The notes: generated from the sequence alone by a model not told the origin. 64,000 nucleotides of DNA from Pseudomonas sp. efr-133-TYG-5 (GCF_030209175.1 NZ_JARVSM010000006.1:372001-436000); one strand, 5' to 3'; numbered from the stretch's first letter, positions 16,499 through 26,377 are shown. Translations and numbers: made by a program.

Positions 16499-17914
16499 TC
16501 AGCGCAGTTTCAGGCTGATCGATTGCAGCTGTTTGCCCTCCCGATCATGGTAATTGATCAGAATTTGATCAGCCTCGACCCGCATATGGGCGAAGTTGTC
16601 CTGGCTGATCACGGTGCTGCTCAGCTCGTGTTGATAGTCGCCCGCTGGCGTGCGCACCAGCGGCTGATCGAGGATGAACGTCGACGCCTTGGCATACGGC
16701 AGCAGCACGCTGTTGTAAAACGGTGAGGAAACGATGGTGTGGACTTCGAAGTCCGGGTCTTCGCTGTGCGTCAGGCGCGAGGTCAGCGAACCGTGGACGT
16801 CGCCACTGATGAACACGACATTGCTGATGCGCTGTGTGCGAATCAGCTCCAGCAGGCGCAGGCGCTGTTGCGGGAAACCTTGCCAGGCGTCCTCGCCGTT
16901 CGTCCGGCGATCCGGGTAGAACATCACGCTGGTGACCACGAACTTGACCCGCGCCGTACTGTTGACCAGCCACTGGCACAGGGCGTGTTCCTGCGCATCA
17001 TCGAGAATCCGTCGGTCGCTGGCCGCCAGGTTGCGCCGGGTACGGCTGTCGGTGACAAACCACTCGATATCGCCATCGCTGAATTGATACCAGTAGTGCT
17101 TCAATGAAGAACGATCAACCTGGCCATTAGTTGTCAGTGCGCAGGCCGGGCTGTGACTGGCTTGATATAACGCATAAGCATCCATGGCGTTGCGAAATAA
17201 CGCCTGGTCGGCATGGATTGCCCGGGCCGGCCAGTTATCTTCGATTTCATGATCGTCGAGAATCATGTAAGTGGAAGTGCCGGCCATCAGCCGGCGTATA
17301 TTCGGCTGGGTAAAAGCCGCGCGGTACTTTTTCAGAATGTCGTGGTATTCGCGGTCCGGGGCGATCAGGTTCAAATCATCCACATAGACTTGATCGCCCG
17401 TCATCAGTGTGGCGCTGATCGGCGGCTCGGCACCCTCGATCAATTGGTTGATCGAGGCGAAGATGCGGTCGCCCAGTTGTGGCAGCTCGGCCACGCCCGC
17501 CGTCATCCGCAGATAGCGGCAGGAGCCGAGGATGTAGGCGCGCGGCTGCCGGGTCGTGGCGGCGCGGGTGCGCAGCCGCTGAATCTCGCGGGGCCATTGC
17601 AGCGGCAGCTCGGCGATGCTTTCCACGGTGTGCACCGGGCTCATCGGACTGAACCAGCCGGTCTGATATTCGTACTCGGTGTCTGCCTGCAAGTGCTCGA
17701 GAACAAATACGTGCGACATATCCAGCGCCGTACTTAGTCGGGTAAACAGGGCCTTTGACCATGTTTGTGTATCGGCCAGCCGATAACGCATTGCAGCAAA
17801 TACCGGTGCATTGTCCTGCACTTCGCCACGCATGAATATTCTTGTCTGGTTAGTTGTCGTATGGCCCACGATCGGGCCGACAGTTGGCTTGAACATGTTC
17901 GAATCCATTCGCAT
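16499..17914 (-). CDS. PhoD-like alkaline phosphatase / metallophosphoesterase
   Basis: A 471-residue protein of the PhoD phosphodiesterase/phosphatase family. It has an N-terminal beta-sandwich (VGPIVGHTTTNQTRIFMRG) and then metal-binding motifs TGDQVYVDD, LDDHEIEDNW and SGDVHGS. Classical PhoD proteins carry a Tat twin-arginine signal and are secreted; none is visible here, so a cytoplasmic enzyme is likely. Possible ATG starts are 17914, 17908 and 17896; none has a strong ribosome site and the first is given. Substrate is unknown. It is separated from aceF by terminators and appears to be its own unit. It has no counterpart that I recall between PA5016 and PA5017. Confidence 0.85.
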   Translation of the reverse strand: MRMDSNMFKPTVGPIVGHTTTNQTRIFMRGEVQDNAPVFAAMRYRLADTQTWSKALFTRLSTALDMSHVFVLEHLQADTEYEYQTGWFSPMSPVHTVESIAELPLQWPREIQRLRTRAATTRQPRAYILGSCRYLRMTAGVAELPQLGDRIFASINQLIEGAEPPISATLMTGDQVYVDDLNLIAPDREYHDILKKYRAAFTQPNIRRLMAGTSTYMILDDHEIEDNWPARAIHADQALFRNAMDAYALYQASHSPACALTTNGQVDRSSLKHYWYQFSDGDIEWFVTDSRTRRNLAASDRRILDDAQEHALCQWLVNSTARVKFVVTSVMFYPDRRTNGEDAWQGFPQQRLRLLELIRTQRISNVVFISGDVHGSLTSRLTHSEDPDFEVHTIVSSPFYNSVLLPYAKASTFILDQPLVRTPAGDYQHELSSTVISQDNFAHMRVEADQILINYHDREGKQLQSISLKLR

Positions 17915-18074
17915 GTATATGAATAAATATTAAGTTCGGCAAAGTTTCACGGTGAACTTTGTGCTGGGAAGATTAGTTGTCGGCCGATAAAAAATATCGG
18001 CGCGAAGTGGACTCAAGTTGTGGCTGATATCGACGCTACTTGTGGGAAAAGTACGAGCCAGCGGAATTTCAGGC

Positions 18075-18103
18075 AAAAAAAAGCCCCGTCAAACTGACGG
18101 GGT
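18075..18103 (-). terminator. Rho-independent terminator downstream of aceF
   Basis: Read on the minus strand, CCCCGTCAGTTTGACGGGG is followed by a run of eight T. A second GC-rich hairpin, GGCCCTCC/GGAGGGCC (18146-18153 and 18160-18167), lies between it and the aceF stop and lacks a T-run. Together they end the aceEF message. Confidence 0.9.
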
Positions 18104-18173
18104 TGAGGTACGAGCGTGTGGCGCTCGAAAACGTGGCACACAAGGGGCCCTCCGTCGCCGGAGGGCCGCTCGG

Positions 18174-20135
18174 TTACAGCAGAATGGTACGGATGTCGCC
18201 CAGCAGGCTGCCCAGACGCTGGGTGAAGCGTGCAGCAGCGGCGCCGTTGATCACACGGTGATCGTAGGACAGCGACAGTGGCAGCATCAGTTTCGGCTGG
18301 AACGCTTTACCGTCCCAGACTGGCTGGATGGTTGCCTTGGAAACACCGAGGATCGCCACTTCCGGCGCGTTGACGATCGGCGTGAAGCCGGTGCCGCCAA
18401 TGTGGCCGAGGCTGGAAATGGTGAAGCAGGCGCCCTGCATCTCGTCCGAAGACAGCTTCTTGGTGCGGGCTTTTTCCGCCAGGGAAGCGGCCTCGGCAGC
18501 CAGTTGCAGCAGGCTCTTCTGGTCGACGTTCTTGATCACCGGGACCAGCAGGCCATCCGGGGTGTCCACGGCGAAGCCGATGTTGACGTACTTCTTGCGG
18601 ATGATCGCCTTGCCGCTTGGCGCCAGCGAACTGTTGAAGTCCGGCAGCTCCTTGAGCAGGTGCGCACAGGTCTTGAGCAGCAGCGGCAGGATGGTCAGCT
18701 TGACACCGGCCTTCTCCGCGACGGCTTTCTGCGCAACGCGGAACGCTTCCAGCTCGGTGATATCCGCCGAGTCGAATTGCGTCACGTGCGGCACGTTCAG
18801 CCAGCTGCGGTGCAGGTTGGCAGCACCGACCTGCATCAGGCGGGTCATCGGCACTTCTTCGATTTCGCCGAAGCGGCTGAAGTCCACGGCCGGAATCGGC
18901 GGGATGCCCGCGCCACCGGTTGCGCCGCCAGCAGCTGGCGCTTCCTTGGCCTTCTGCATCATGGCTTTGACGTAGGTCTGCACGTCTTCTTTCAGGATGC
19001 GACCGTGCGGACCGCTGGCGCCGACAGCGCTCAGCTCGACGCCGAACTCGCGGGCCAGTTGACGCACGGCAGGGCCGGCATGAACCTTAGCGCCAGGCTT
19101 GGCCGGTGCAGCAGCCGGGGCGGCAGCAGGTGCAGCGGCAGCCGGAGCAGCAGCGGCGGGTGCCGGCGCGCTCGGAGCAGCAGCGGCAGCTGGAGCCGGG
19201 GCAGCAGCCGGAGCGGCGCCTTTGACTTTCAGCTTGAGGATCAGGTCGCCGGTACCGACTTCGTCGTCCAGCTTGATCGAAACGCTTTCCACCACGCCAG
19301 CGGCAGGCGATGGAATTTCCATGCTCGCCTTGTCGGATTCCAGGGTGATCAAGGATTGGTCGGCTTCAACGCTGTCGCCAGCCTTGACCAGCACTTCGAT
19401 GATCTTGGCCTTGCCGGCCGAACCGATGTCCGGAACGTGGATGTCCTGGACGCTGTCGGCCACTGGGGCAGCCGGAGCTGCTGCAGGAGCAGGAGCAGGG
19501 GCGGCAGCGGCTGGTGCAGCAGCCTGAGCCGGAGCGGCCGCAGCAGGGGCCGCAGCACCCGCCACTTCCAGATCCAGAATCAGGTCGCCCGTGCCGACTT
19601 CGTCGTTGAGCTTGACGCTGATGGCCTTGACCACGCCTGCGGCAGGCGACGGGATTTCCATGCTGGCCTTGTCGGATTCCAGGGTGATCAGCGATTGATC
19701 AGCCTCTACCTTGTCGCCGACCTTGACCTGGATCTCGATGATCTGGGCCTTGCCCGACGAACCGATGTCCGGCACGTGCACTTGCTGTACCGAAGCGGCA
19801 GCCGGCGCAGCGGCAGGCGCAGCTGCTGCAGGTGCAGCGGCCGGTGCAGCCTCAGCCTTGGCGGCAGGAGCAGCAGCCGGAGCAGGGGCCGCTTGCGCGG
19901 CGCCCTCGACTTCCAGCTCAAGCAGTTCGTCGCCTTCTTTCAGACGGTCGCCCAGCTTGACTTTCAGGCTCTTGATGACGCCGGCCTTCGGGGCCGGCAC
20001 TTCCATGCTGGCCTTGTCCGATTCCAGGGTCAGGATGCTCTGGTCGGCTTCGATACGGTCGCCGACCTTCACAAACAGTTCGATTACTTCACCTTCACCG
20101 CTGCCGATGTCAGGTACGCGAATGAGTTCGCTCAC
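18174..20135 (-). CDS. aceF: Pyruvate dehydrogenase complex E2, dihydrolipoyl acetyltransferase
   Basis: This 653-residue core subunit transfers acetyl groups from E1 to CoA. Three lipoyl domains are visible, each with the lipoylated lysine in LESDKASME (residues about 1-75, 117-190 and 234-308). They are joined by long Ala/Pro-rich flexible linkers. A peripheral-subunit-binding domain follows (AGPAVRQLAREFGVELSAV, about 350-390), then the catalytic acyltransferase with the HxxxD-type motif LSYDHRVINGA near the end. Translation starts at a GTG (20133-20135) preceded by an AGGAG site. It lies 11 bases downstream of aceE, so the two are cotranscribed. The second and third lipoyl domains are nearly identical, suggesting recent duplication. 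Confidence 0.97.
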   Translation of the reverse strand: MSELIRVPDIGSGEGEVIELFVKVGDRIEADQSILTLESDKASMEVPAPKAGVIKSLKVKLGDRLKEGDELLELEVEGAAQAAPAPAAAPAAKAEAAPAAAPAAAAPAAAPAAASVQQVHVPDIGSSGKAQIIEIQVKVGDKVEADQSLITLESDKASMEIPSPAAGVVKAISVKLNDEVGTGDLILDLEVAGAAAPAAAAPAQAAAPAAAAPAPAPAAAPAAPVADSVQDIHVPDIGSAGKAKIIEVLVKAGDSVEADQSLITLESDKASMEIPSPAAGVVESVSIKLDDEVGTGDLILKLKVKGAAPAAAPAPAAAAAPSAPAPAAAAPAAAAPAAAPAAAPAKPGAKVHAGPAVRQLAREFGVELSAVGASGPHGRILKEDVQTYVKAMMQKAKEAPAAGGATGGAGIPPIPAVDFSRFGEIEEVPMTRLMQVGAANLHRSWLNVPHVTQFDSADITELEAFRVAQKAVAEKAGVKLTILPLLLKTCAHLLKELPDFNSSLAPSGKAIIRKKYVNIGFAVDTPDGLLVPVIKNVDQKSLLQLAAEAASLAEKARTKKLSSDEMQGACFTISSLGHIGGTGFTPIVNAPEVAILGVSKATIQPVWDGKAFQPKLMLPLSLSYDHRVINGAAAARFTQRLGSLLGDIRTILL

Positions 20136-20146
20136 AGAGTTTCTCC

Positions 20147-22792
20147 TCAGCAGTCCAGTGGGTTGCGTTTTTCCGGGTCGATCCCGAACTTGGTGATGGC
20201 CTCGGCCACGACTTTAGGTTCGATATCACCACGGTCAGCCAGTGCTTCCAGGGCTGCCAACACCACGAAATGACGGTCGACTTCGAAGAAATGACGCAGT
20301 TTCTTGCGGCTGTCGCTGCGGCCGAAACCGTCGGTGCCCAGGACTTTGAATTCCTTGGACGGTACCCACTGACGGATCTGCTCGGCGAACAGTTTCATGT
20401 AGTCGGTAGAGGCGATGACCGGACCTTTACGGCCGCTCAGGCACTCTTCAACGTAGCTCTGCTTAGGCTTCTGGCCAGGCTTCAGACGGTTGCTGCGCTC
20501 TACGGCCAGGCCGTCGCGACGCAGTTCGTTGAAGCTGGTGACGCTCCATACGTCAGCGCCGATGTTGAACTCTTCACGCAGAATCTTCGCCGCTTCACGC
20601 ACTTCGCGCAGGATGGTGCCGGAGCCCATCAGCTGCACGTGATGCGCCGCATCGCGGGTGTCTTCTTCGAGCAGGTACATGCCTTTCTTGATGCCTTCTT
20701 CGGCACCGGCCGGCATGGCTGGCTGCTGGTACGACTCGTTCATCACGGTGATGTAGTAGAAGATGTCCTGTTGCTCTTCGGTCATCTTCTTCATGCCGTC
20801 CTGAATGATCACCGCCAGCTCGTAGCCGTAGGTTGGATCGTAGGTGCGGCAGTTCGGGATGGTCGCGGCCAGCAGGTGGCTGTGACCGTCTTCGTGCTGC
20901 AGGCCTTCACCGTTGAGGGTGGTCCGGCCGGCGGTACCGCCGATCAGGAAGCCACGGGTACGGCTGTCGCCAGCGGCCCAGGCCAGATCGCCGATACGCT
21001 GGAAGCCGAACATCGAGTAGAAGATGTAGAACGGCAGCATCGGCTGGTTGTGGCTGGAGTACGAAGTACCGGCGGCGATGAAGGAACTCATGGCGCCCGC
21101 TTCGTTGATGCCTTCTTCAAGGATCTGACCTTTCTGGTCTTCCTTGTAGAACATCACCTGGTCTTTATCGACTGGCTCGTAGAGCTGGCCGACGGACGAG
21201 TAAATGCCCAGCTGACGGAACATGCCTTCCATACCGAAGGTACGGGCTTCGTCCGGGATGATCGGGACGATGCGCGGGCCGATTTCCTTGTCCTTGACCA
21301 GTTGCGCGAGGATCCGCACGAAGGCCATGGTGGTGGAAATTTCACGGTCGCCGGAACCGTCGAGGATCGCCTTGAGGGTGTCCAGGTCCGGGGTCGGCAC
21401 GCTGAAGCTCTGCGCGCGGCGCTGCGGCACGAAACCACCCAGGGCGGCGCGACGCTCGCTCAGGTAACGGGCTTCGGCGCTGTTTGGCTCTGGCTTGAAG
21501 AACGGCAGGTTCTCCAGCTCTTCGTCCTTGACCGGGATGTCGAAACGATCGCGGAACAACTTCAGGCTGTCGACATCGACTTTCTTGGTGTTGTGCGCAG
21601 TGTTTTTCGCTTCGCCGGCACCGGTACCATAACCCTTGATGGTCTTGGCGAGGATGACGGTCGGTTGTTCTTTGTGGTTGACCGCTTCGTGGTACGCCGC
21701 GTAGACCTTGTACGGGTCGTGGCCGCCACGGTTGAGTTTCCAGATCTCGTCGTCGGACAGATCGGCAACCATCGCTTTCAGTTCAGGCGTGTTGAAGAAG
21801 TGCTCGCGCACGAACGCGCCGTCTTTGGCCTTGTAGTTCTGGTACTCGCCGTCGATGACTTCGTCCATGCGACGTTGCAGGATGCCGTCGACGTCCTTGG
21901 CCAGCAGTGGGTCCCAGAAACGGCCCCAGATGACTTTGGTGACGTTCCACTGAGCACCGCGGAACACGCCTTCGAGTTCCTGGATGATCTTGCCGTTGCC
22001 GCGAACCGGGCCGTCGAGGCGCTGCAGGTTGCAGTTGATGACGAAGATCAGGTTGTCCAGCTTCTCGCGGCCGGCCAGGGAGATCGCGCCGAGGGATTCC
22101 GGCTCGTCGCACTCGCCGTCGCCGAGGAAGCACCAGACTTTCTGTTTGCCTGGCTGGATGAAGCCGCGGTGTTCCAGGTACTTCATGAAGCGTGCCTGGT
22201 AGATCGCCTGGATCGGACCCAGACCCATGGATACGGTCGGGAACTGCCAGAAGTCAGGCATCAGCCAAGGGTGCGGGTAGGACGACAGGCCCTGACCGTC
22301 GACTTCCTGGCGGAAGTTGTTCATCTGGTCTTCGGTGATGCGGCCTTCCATGAATGCGCGGGCGTAAACGCCTGGCGAGGTGTGGCCCTGGAAGTAGATC
22401 AGGTCGCCGCCGTGTTCGTCGGTCGGGGCCTGGAAGAAGTAGTTGAAGCCGATGTCATACAGGGTCGCACTGGAAGCGAAGCTGGAGATGTGACCACCCA
22501 GGTCAGAATCTTTCAGGTTCGTACGCATTACCATGGCCATCGCGTTCCAGCGTACCAGCGAGCGAATGCGGCGTTCCATGAACAGGTCGCCAGGCATGCG
22601 TGCTTCGTGGGTAACGGGGATCGTGTTGCGGTAAGGCGTGGTGATGGCGTAAGGGAGCTGCGAGCCGCTGCGGGTCGCGAGTTCGCCCATACGGGTCATC
22701 AGATAGTGAGCACGGTCTTCGCCTTCTTTGTCGAGAACCGATTCCAGGGCGTCCAGCCATTCCTGGGTTTCGACGGGATCGAGGTCTTGCAT
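20147..22792 (-). CDS. aceE: Pyruvate dehydrogenase E1 component (homodimeric type)
   Basis: An 881-residue, thiamine-diphosphate-dependent E1 that decarboxylates pyruvate and reductively acetylates the E2 lipoyl group. It shows the homodimeric AceE hallmarks LGGHISSFASSATLYDIGFN and FQGHTSPGVYARAF, the ThDP/Mg motif GDGECDEPESLGA with a downstream NCNLQRLDGPVRGN, and the C-terminal ALADRGDIEPKVVAEAI. Length matches E. coli (887). The ATG at 22792 has a GGAGCA ribosome site. First gene of aceE-aceF. Two palindromes in its upstream region suggest local repression (see 22904-22970). Confidence 0.97.
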   Translation of the reverse strand: MQDLDPVETQEWLDALESVLDKEGEDRAHYLMTRMGELATRSGSQLPYAITTPYRNTIPVTHEARMPGDLFMERRIRSLVRWNAMAMVMRTNLKDSDLGGHISSFASSATLYDIGFNYFFQAPTDEHGGDLIYFQGHTSPGVYARAFMEGRITEDQMNNFRQEVDGQGLSSYPHPWLMPDFWQFPTVSMGLGPIQAIYQARFMKYLEHRGFIQPGKQKVWCFLGDGECDEPESLGAISLAGREKLDNLIFVINCNLQRLDGPVRGNGKIIQELEGVFRGAQWNVTKVIWGRFWDPLLAKDVDGILQRRMDEVIDGEYQNYKAKDGAFVREHFFNTPELKAMVADLSDDEIWKLNRGGHDPYKVYAAYHEAVNHKEQPTVILAKTIKGYGTGAGEAKNTAHNTKKVDVDSLKLFRDRFDIPVKDEELENLPFFKPEPNSAEARYLSERRAALGGFVPQRRAQSFSVPTPDLDTLKAILDGSGDREISTTMAFVRILAQLVKDKEIGPRIVPIIPDEARTFGMEGMFRQLGIYSSVGQLYEPVDKDQVMFYKEDQKGQILEEGINEAGAMSSFIAAGTSYSSHNQPMLPFYIFYSMFGFQRIGDLAWAAGDSRTRGFLIGGTAGRTTLNGEGLQHEDGHSHLLAATIPNCRTYDPTYGYELAVIIQDGMKKMTEEQQDIFYYITVMNESYQQPAMPAGAEEGIKKGMYLLEEDTRDAAHHVQLMGSGTILREVREAAKILREEFNIGADVWSVTSFNELRRDGLAVERSNRLKPGQKPKQSYVEECLSGRKGPVIASTDYMKLFAEQIRQWVPSKEFKVLGTDGFGRSDSRKKLRHFFEVDRHFVVLAALEALADRGDIEPKVVAEAITKFGIDPEKRNPLDC

Positions 22793-22903
22793 GGCTTGCT
22801 CCAGGGCGGAAAGGCTTCCAGAATCGGTTGCCTGAGTTTGCGACTGGCCTTGTGGGCAGACGATTTAAAATTCTTGGATTGCCGACAGGTTGTTCCGGCG
22901 GCG

Positions 22904-22970
22904 TGTAGTTTTACTACAAATCTTCCGGCATTTCAGCCTTTCGAATGTATAGACGAGTAGTAAAACTACA
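22904..22970. promoter_or_regulatory. Twin 15-bp palindromes TGTAGT-N3-ACTACA upstream of aceE
   Basis: TGTAGTTTTACTACA (22904-22918) is a perfect palindrome with 6-bp arms. AGTAGTAAAACTACA (22956-22970) is its reverse complement with one mismatch. Centres are 52 bp apart, close to five helical turns, which favours a looped or cooperative dimer pair. The core TAGT-N3-ACTA fits the T-N-GT-N3-AC-N-A consensus of FadR-subfamily GntR repressors, the group that includes PdhR, the aceEF repressor of E. coli. The regulator itself is not in the window. The rest of the 384-base aceE-glnE gap shows no gene. Confidence 0.7.
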
Positions 22971-23176
22971 GATGAAAGGCTTGTGGCCTCCGACTGCGTT
23001 GTGAGAATAATCGTTAAGGTTGGTCTTTTGCCATCCGAAAAAGGTGAAAGTTTGATGCTGGCTGCCAAAGAAAAAGAAATTTCAGCTATTTCTAACTTTT
23101 GTTCGACAGTCCTTCGCGTAGCGGGTTTTCACCATTCACTACAAGCGGCCATTTACACGCCGATCAAGGATAGACC

Positions 23177-26116
23177 ATGACCCTGCCCGTGCTTGCCGAA
23201 CTGCCCGCCATTCTCCTGCCGTTGGTCACTCGATCCGAGCAGTCGTTCCGTACGGCGGTCGCCGCGCTGGAAGACGATCATGGCCTGGCATCCTGGACGG
23301 CGGAACGCTGGGCGCAATTTGCCCGCGTCAGCGCCGCCAGCGATTTCGTCATTGAACAGAGCGTTCGTGACCCTTTGATGTTGCTGGCGCTGGTGCAGTC
23401 CGGTGAGCTCGACCGGCCGTTCGCACCCGGCGAGCTGTGCGCGCAGATCGCGGCGGCGGTCGAGGCGGCGCAGACCGAGGACGAGCTGGGCCGCGCCCTG
23501 CGTCGCCAGCGAGCGCGGCAGCAAGTGCGGATCATCTGGCGCGACCTGACTCGCCAGGCCGATCTGGTGCAGACCTGCCGCGATCTCTCGGACATGGCCG
23601 ACGCCAGTATCGACCAGGCTTATCAATGGCTGTACAGCCGCCATTGCCAGCAGTTCGGCACCCCGACCGGACGGCGCAGCGGCCTGCCGCAGCAGATGGT
23701 CATCCTCGGCATGGGCAAGCTCGGTGCGGTCGAACTGAACCTGTCCTCGGACATCGACCTGATCTTCGCCTACCCCGAGGGCGGCGAAACCGTCGGCGTG
23801 AAACGCGCGCTGGATAACCAGGAATTCTTCATTCGTCTCGGCCAGCGCCTGATCAAGGCGCTTGATCCGATGACCGTCGACGGCTTCGTGTTCCGCGTCG
23901 ACATGCGCCTGCGCCCGTACGGTTCGTCCGGTGCCCTGGTGCTGAGCTTCAATGCGCTGGAGCAGTATTACCAGGATCAGGGCCGCGACTGGGAGCGCTA
24001 CGCGATGATCAAGGCGCGGGTGGTGGCCGGCGATCAGGTGGCGGGCGCGCAACTGCTCGACATGCTGCGGCCGTTCGTCTACCGGCGCTACCTGGACTTC
24101 TCGGCGATCGAAGCGCTGCGCACCATGAAGCAGCTGATCCAGCAGGAGGTGCGGCGCAAAGGCATGGCCGACAACATCAAGCTGGGCGCCGGCGGGATCC
24201 GCGAAGTCGAATTCATCGCCCAGGCGTTCCAGCTGATCCATGGCGGGCGCGACCTCAGCCTGCAACAGCGGCCTCTATTAAAGGTGCTGAGCACGCTGGA
24301 GGGGCAGGGCTATCTGCCACCGGCCGTCATCGGTGAGCTGCGCGAAGGCTACGAATTTCTCCGTTATACCGAGCACGCGATCCAGGCGATTGCCGATCGG
24401 CAGACGCAGATGCTCCCGGACAGTGCGCAGGATCAGGCGCGCATTGCTTTCATGCTCGGCTTCGCCGACTGGTCCGCGTTCCATGAAAAACTGATGTTCT
24501 GGCGCGGCCGGGTGGCCTGGCATTTCGCCCAGGTGATCGCCGACCCGGACGAAGAGCAGGGTGCGGAAAGCGAAGTGGTGGTCGGCGGCGAATGGCTGCC
24601 GCTGTGGGAAGAGGCGCAGGATGAAGAGGCGGCGTGCCGCCAGCTCGAAGAAGGCGGTTTCGCCGATGCCACCAAGGCCCTGAAAGCCCTGGCGAGCTTG
24701 CGTGGCAGCCCGCAATTGCGTGCGATGCAGCGGCTCGGCCGCGAGCGTCTCGATGCCTTTATTCCGCGTCTGCTGGCCCAGGCGGTGGAGCACGACAATC
24801 CGGATCTGGTGCTGGAGCGCGTGCTGCCGCTCGTCGAAGCCGTGGCCCGGCGTTCGGCTTATCTGGTGCTGCTGACGGAAAACCCGGGGGCGCTGCGCCG
24901 GTTGCTGACACTGTGCGCCGCCAGCCCGTGGATCGCCGAACAGATCACCCGTTTCCCGCTGCTGCTCGACGAACTGCTCAACGAAGGGCGTCTGTTCAAG
25001 CCGCCGCTGGCGCCGGAACTGGCCGCCGAACTGCGCGAGCGCCTGACCCGCATCCCCGAAGATGATCTCGAGCAGCAGATGGAAGCCTTGCGTCACTTCA
25101 AGCTGGCGCACCGCTTGCGCGTCGCCGCTTCGGAAATCGCCGGCAGCCTGCCGCTGATGAAAGTCAGCGACTACCTGACCTGGCTGGCCGAGGCGATTCT
25201 CGAGCAGGTGCTGGCCCTGGCCTGGCGCCAGACGGTGGCCAAGTACGGTACGCCGTTGCGCACCGACGGCACCTTGTGCGATCCCGGCTTCATCATTGTC
25301 GGTTACGGGAAAGTCGGCGGGCTGGAACTGGGGCATGGTTCGGACCTGGACCTGGTGTTCATCCATGACGGCGATCCGCAGGCCGAAACCGACGGGCCGA
25401 AACCCATCGACGGGGCGCAGTTCTTTACCCGTCTCGGCCAGCGCATCATCCACTTGCTGACGGCGCAGACCAACTCCGGGCAGCTGTATGAAGTGGACAT
25501 GCGCCTGCGTCCGTCCGGTGCGTCCGGGCTGCTGGTGAGTTCGCTCGGTGCATTTGCCCGCTATCAGGAAAACGAAGCCTGGACGTGGGAACATCAGGCA
25601 CTGGTGCGGGCGCGGGTGCTGGTGGGCAGCCAGGATGTCGGCCAGGCGTTCGAGACCGTGCGTGCGCAAGTGCTGGGCAAGGCCCGCGATCTGGCGACGC
25701 TGCGCCAGGAAGTCAGCGAGATGCGCGCGAAGATGCGCGACAACCTCGGCAGCAAGAGCACCGCGGCCGGCACGGCGGCGAATGCCTTCGAGGCCACGGC
25801 GCCGTTCGATCTCAAGCAGGACGCCGGAGGTATCGTCGATATTGAATTTATGGTGCAATACGCGGCCCTGGCGTGGTCGCAAAGCCACCCGCCATTGCTG
25901 CGCTGGACCGATAACATCCGCATTCTGGAAGAGCTGGAACACGAAGGGCTGATGCCTGCCGAAGATGCCAGCCTGCTGCGCGAGGCCTATAAAGCCTACC
26001 GCTCCGCCGCCCACCGGCAGGCCTTGCAGAAGGACGCTGGGGTAATTGCAGGCGACCAGTTTGTCGAGGAGCGCCGACAGGTATTGCGGATCTGGAAAGA
26101 GTTGGGGCTAAGCTGA
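23177..26116 (+). CDS. glnE: Bifunctional glutamine synthetase adenylyltransferase/deadenylylase
   Basis: A 979-residue enzyme that adenylylates glutamine synthetase when nitrogen is plentiful and removes AMP when it is scarce, under control of PII. Two nucleotidyltransferase domains are visible: GMGKLGAVELNLSSDIDLIF (about residues 178-197) for deadenylylation and GYGKVGGLELGHGSDLDLVF (about 711-730) for adenylylation. Each carries the DxD metal pair and is followed by its helical domain (GAGGIREVEFIAQ; DAGGIVDIEFMVQ). The ATG has an AAGGAT site. It is divergent from aceE, as in other pseudomonads. The gap to waaF contains REPINs and a terminator, so it is probably transcribed alone. Confidence 0.97.
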   Translation: MTLPVLAELPAILLPLVTRSEQSFRTAVAALEDDHGLASWTAERWAQFARVSAASDFVIEQSVRDPLMLLALVQSGELDRPFAPGELCAQIAAAVEAAQTEDELGRALRRQRARQQVRIIWRDLTRQADLVQTCRDLSDMADASIDQAYQWLYSRHCQQFGTPTGRRSGLPQQMVILGMGKLGAVELNLSSDIDLIFAYPEGGETVGVKRALDNQEFFIRLGQRLIKALDPMTVDGFVFRVDMRLRPYGSSGALVLSFNALEQYYQDQGRDWERYAMIKARVVAGDQVAGAQLLDMLRPFVYRRYLDFSAIEALRTMKQLIQQEVRRKGMADNIKLGAGGIREVEFIAQAFQLIHGGRDLSLQQRPLLKVLSTLEGQGYLPPAVIGELREGYEFLRYTEHAIQAIADRQTQMLPDSAQDQARIAFMLGFADWSAFHEKLMFWRGRVAWHFAQVIADPDEEQGAESEVVVGGEWLPLWEEAQDEEAACRQLEEGGFADATKALKALASLRGSPQLRAMQRLGRERLDAFIPRLLAQAVEHDNPDLVLERVLPLVEAVARRSAYLVLLTENPGALRRLLTLCAASPWIAEQITRFPLLLDELLNEGRLFKPPLAPELAAELRERLTRIPEDDLEQQMEALRHFKLAHRLRVAASEIAGSLPLMKVSDYLTWLAEAILEQVLALAWRQTVAKYGTPLRTDGTLCDPGFIIVGYGKVGGLELGHGSDLDLVFIHDGDPQAETDGPKPIDGAQFFTRLGQRIIHLLTAQTNSGQLYEVDMRLRPSGASGLLVSSLGAFARYQENEAWTWEHQALVRARVLVGSQDVGQAFETVRAQVLGKARDLATLRQEVSEMRAKMRDNLGSKSTAAGTAANAFEATAPFDLKQDAGGIVDIEFMVQYAALAWSQSHPPLLRWTDNIRILEELEHEGLMPAEDASLLREAYKAYRSAAHRQALQKDAGVIAGDQFVEERRQVLRIWKELGLS

Positions 26117-26138
26117 ACCCGGTTTATGCAGCACCCCT

Positions 26139-26228
26139 GTGGGAGCGAGCTTGCTCGCGAAGACGGAGTGTCAGATGACACCGATGTCGGATGTGATGGC
26201 CCCCTTCGCGAGCAAGCTCGCTCCCACA
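26139..26228. repeat. REPIN
   Basis: A near-perfect REP pair, GTGGGAGCGAGCTTGCTCGCG at 26139 and its complement ending at 26227, in the glnE-waaF gap. The T variant in the arm (AGCTTGCT) is matched in both halves. Confidence 0.88.
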
Positions 26229-26275
26229 GTGGATTTACAGGGTCTGTAGATCTGAAGTAAGGCGAACAAAACCAT

Positions 26276-26363
26276 GTGGGAGCGAGCCTGCTCGCGATAG
26301 CGGAGTGACAGTCGACAGTCATGTTGAAGGTAATGACCCATCGCAAGCAGCGCCGCTCCCTCA
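26276..26363. repeat. Second REPIN, 3' arm decayed
   Basis: GTGGGAGCGAGCCTGCTCGC at 26276 is intact, while the inverted partner TCGCAAGCAGCGCCGCTCCC at 26341 has several mismatches. It lies about 50 bases after the previous REPIN, making a tandem pair of different ages. Confidence 0.75.
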
Positions 26364-26377
26364 GTGATTCTCGAGGC

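Noticed and set aside
18174..20135. Ala/Pro repeats in aceF as tandem DNA repeats or a frameshift artefact
   Set aside because: They are the normal flexible linkers between lipoyl domains, in frame throughout.
20270..22960. 896-codon open frame opposite aceE, and similarly long frames opposite thiC (57305-59353) and msbA (44416-46503)
   Set aside because: All mirror confidently identified genes; long antisense frames are expected from GC-rich third positions.
26139..26363. Regularly spaced repeats resembling a small CRISPR array
   Set aside because: The units are inverted REP pairs rather than direct repeats with unique spacers, and no cas genes are present.
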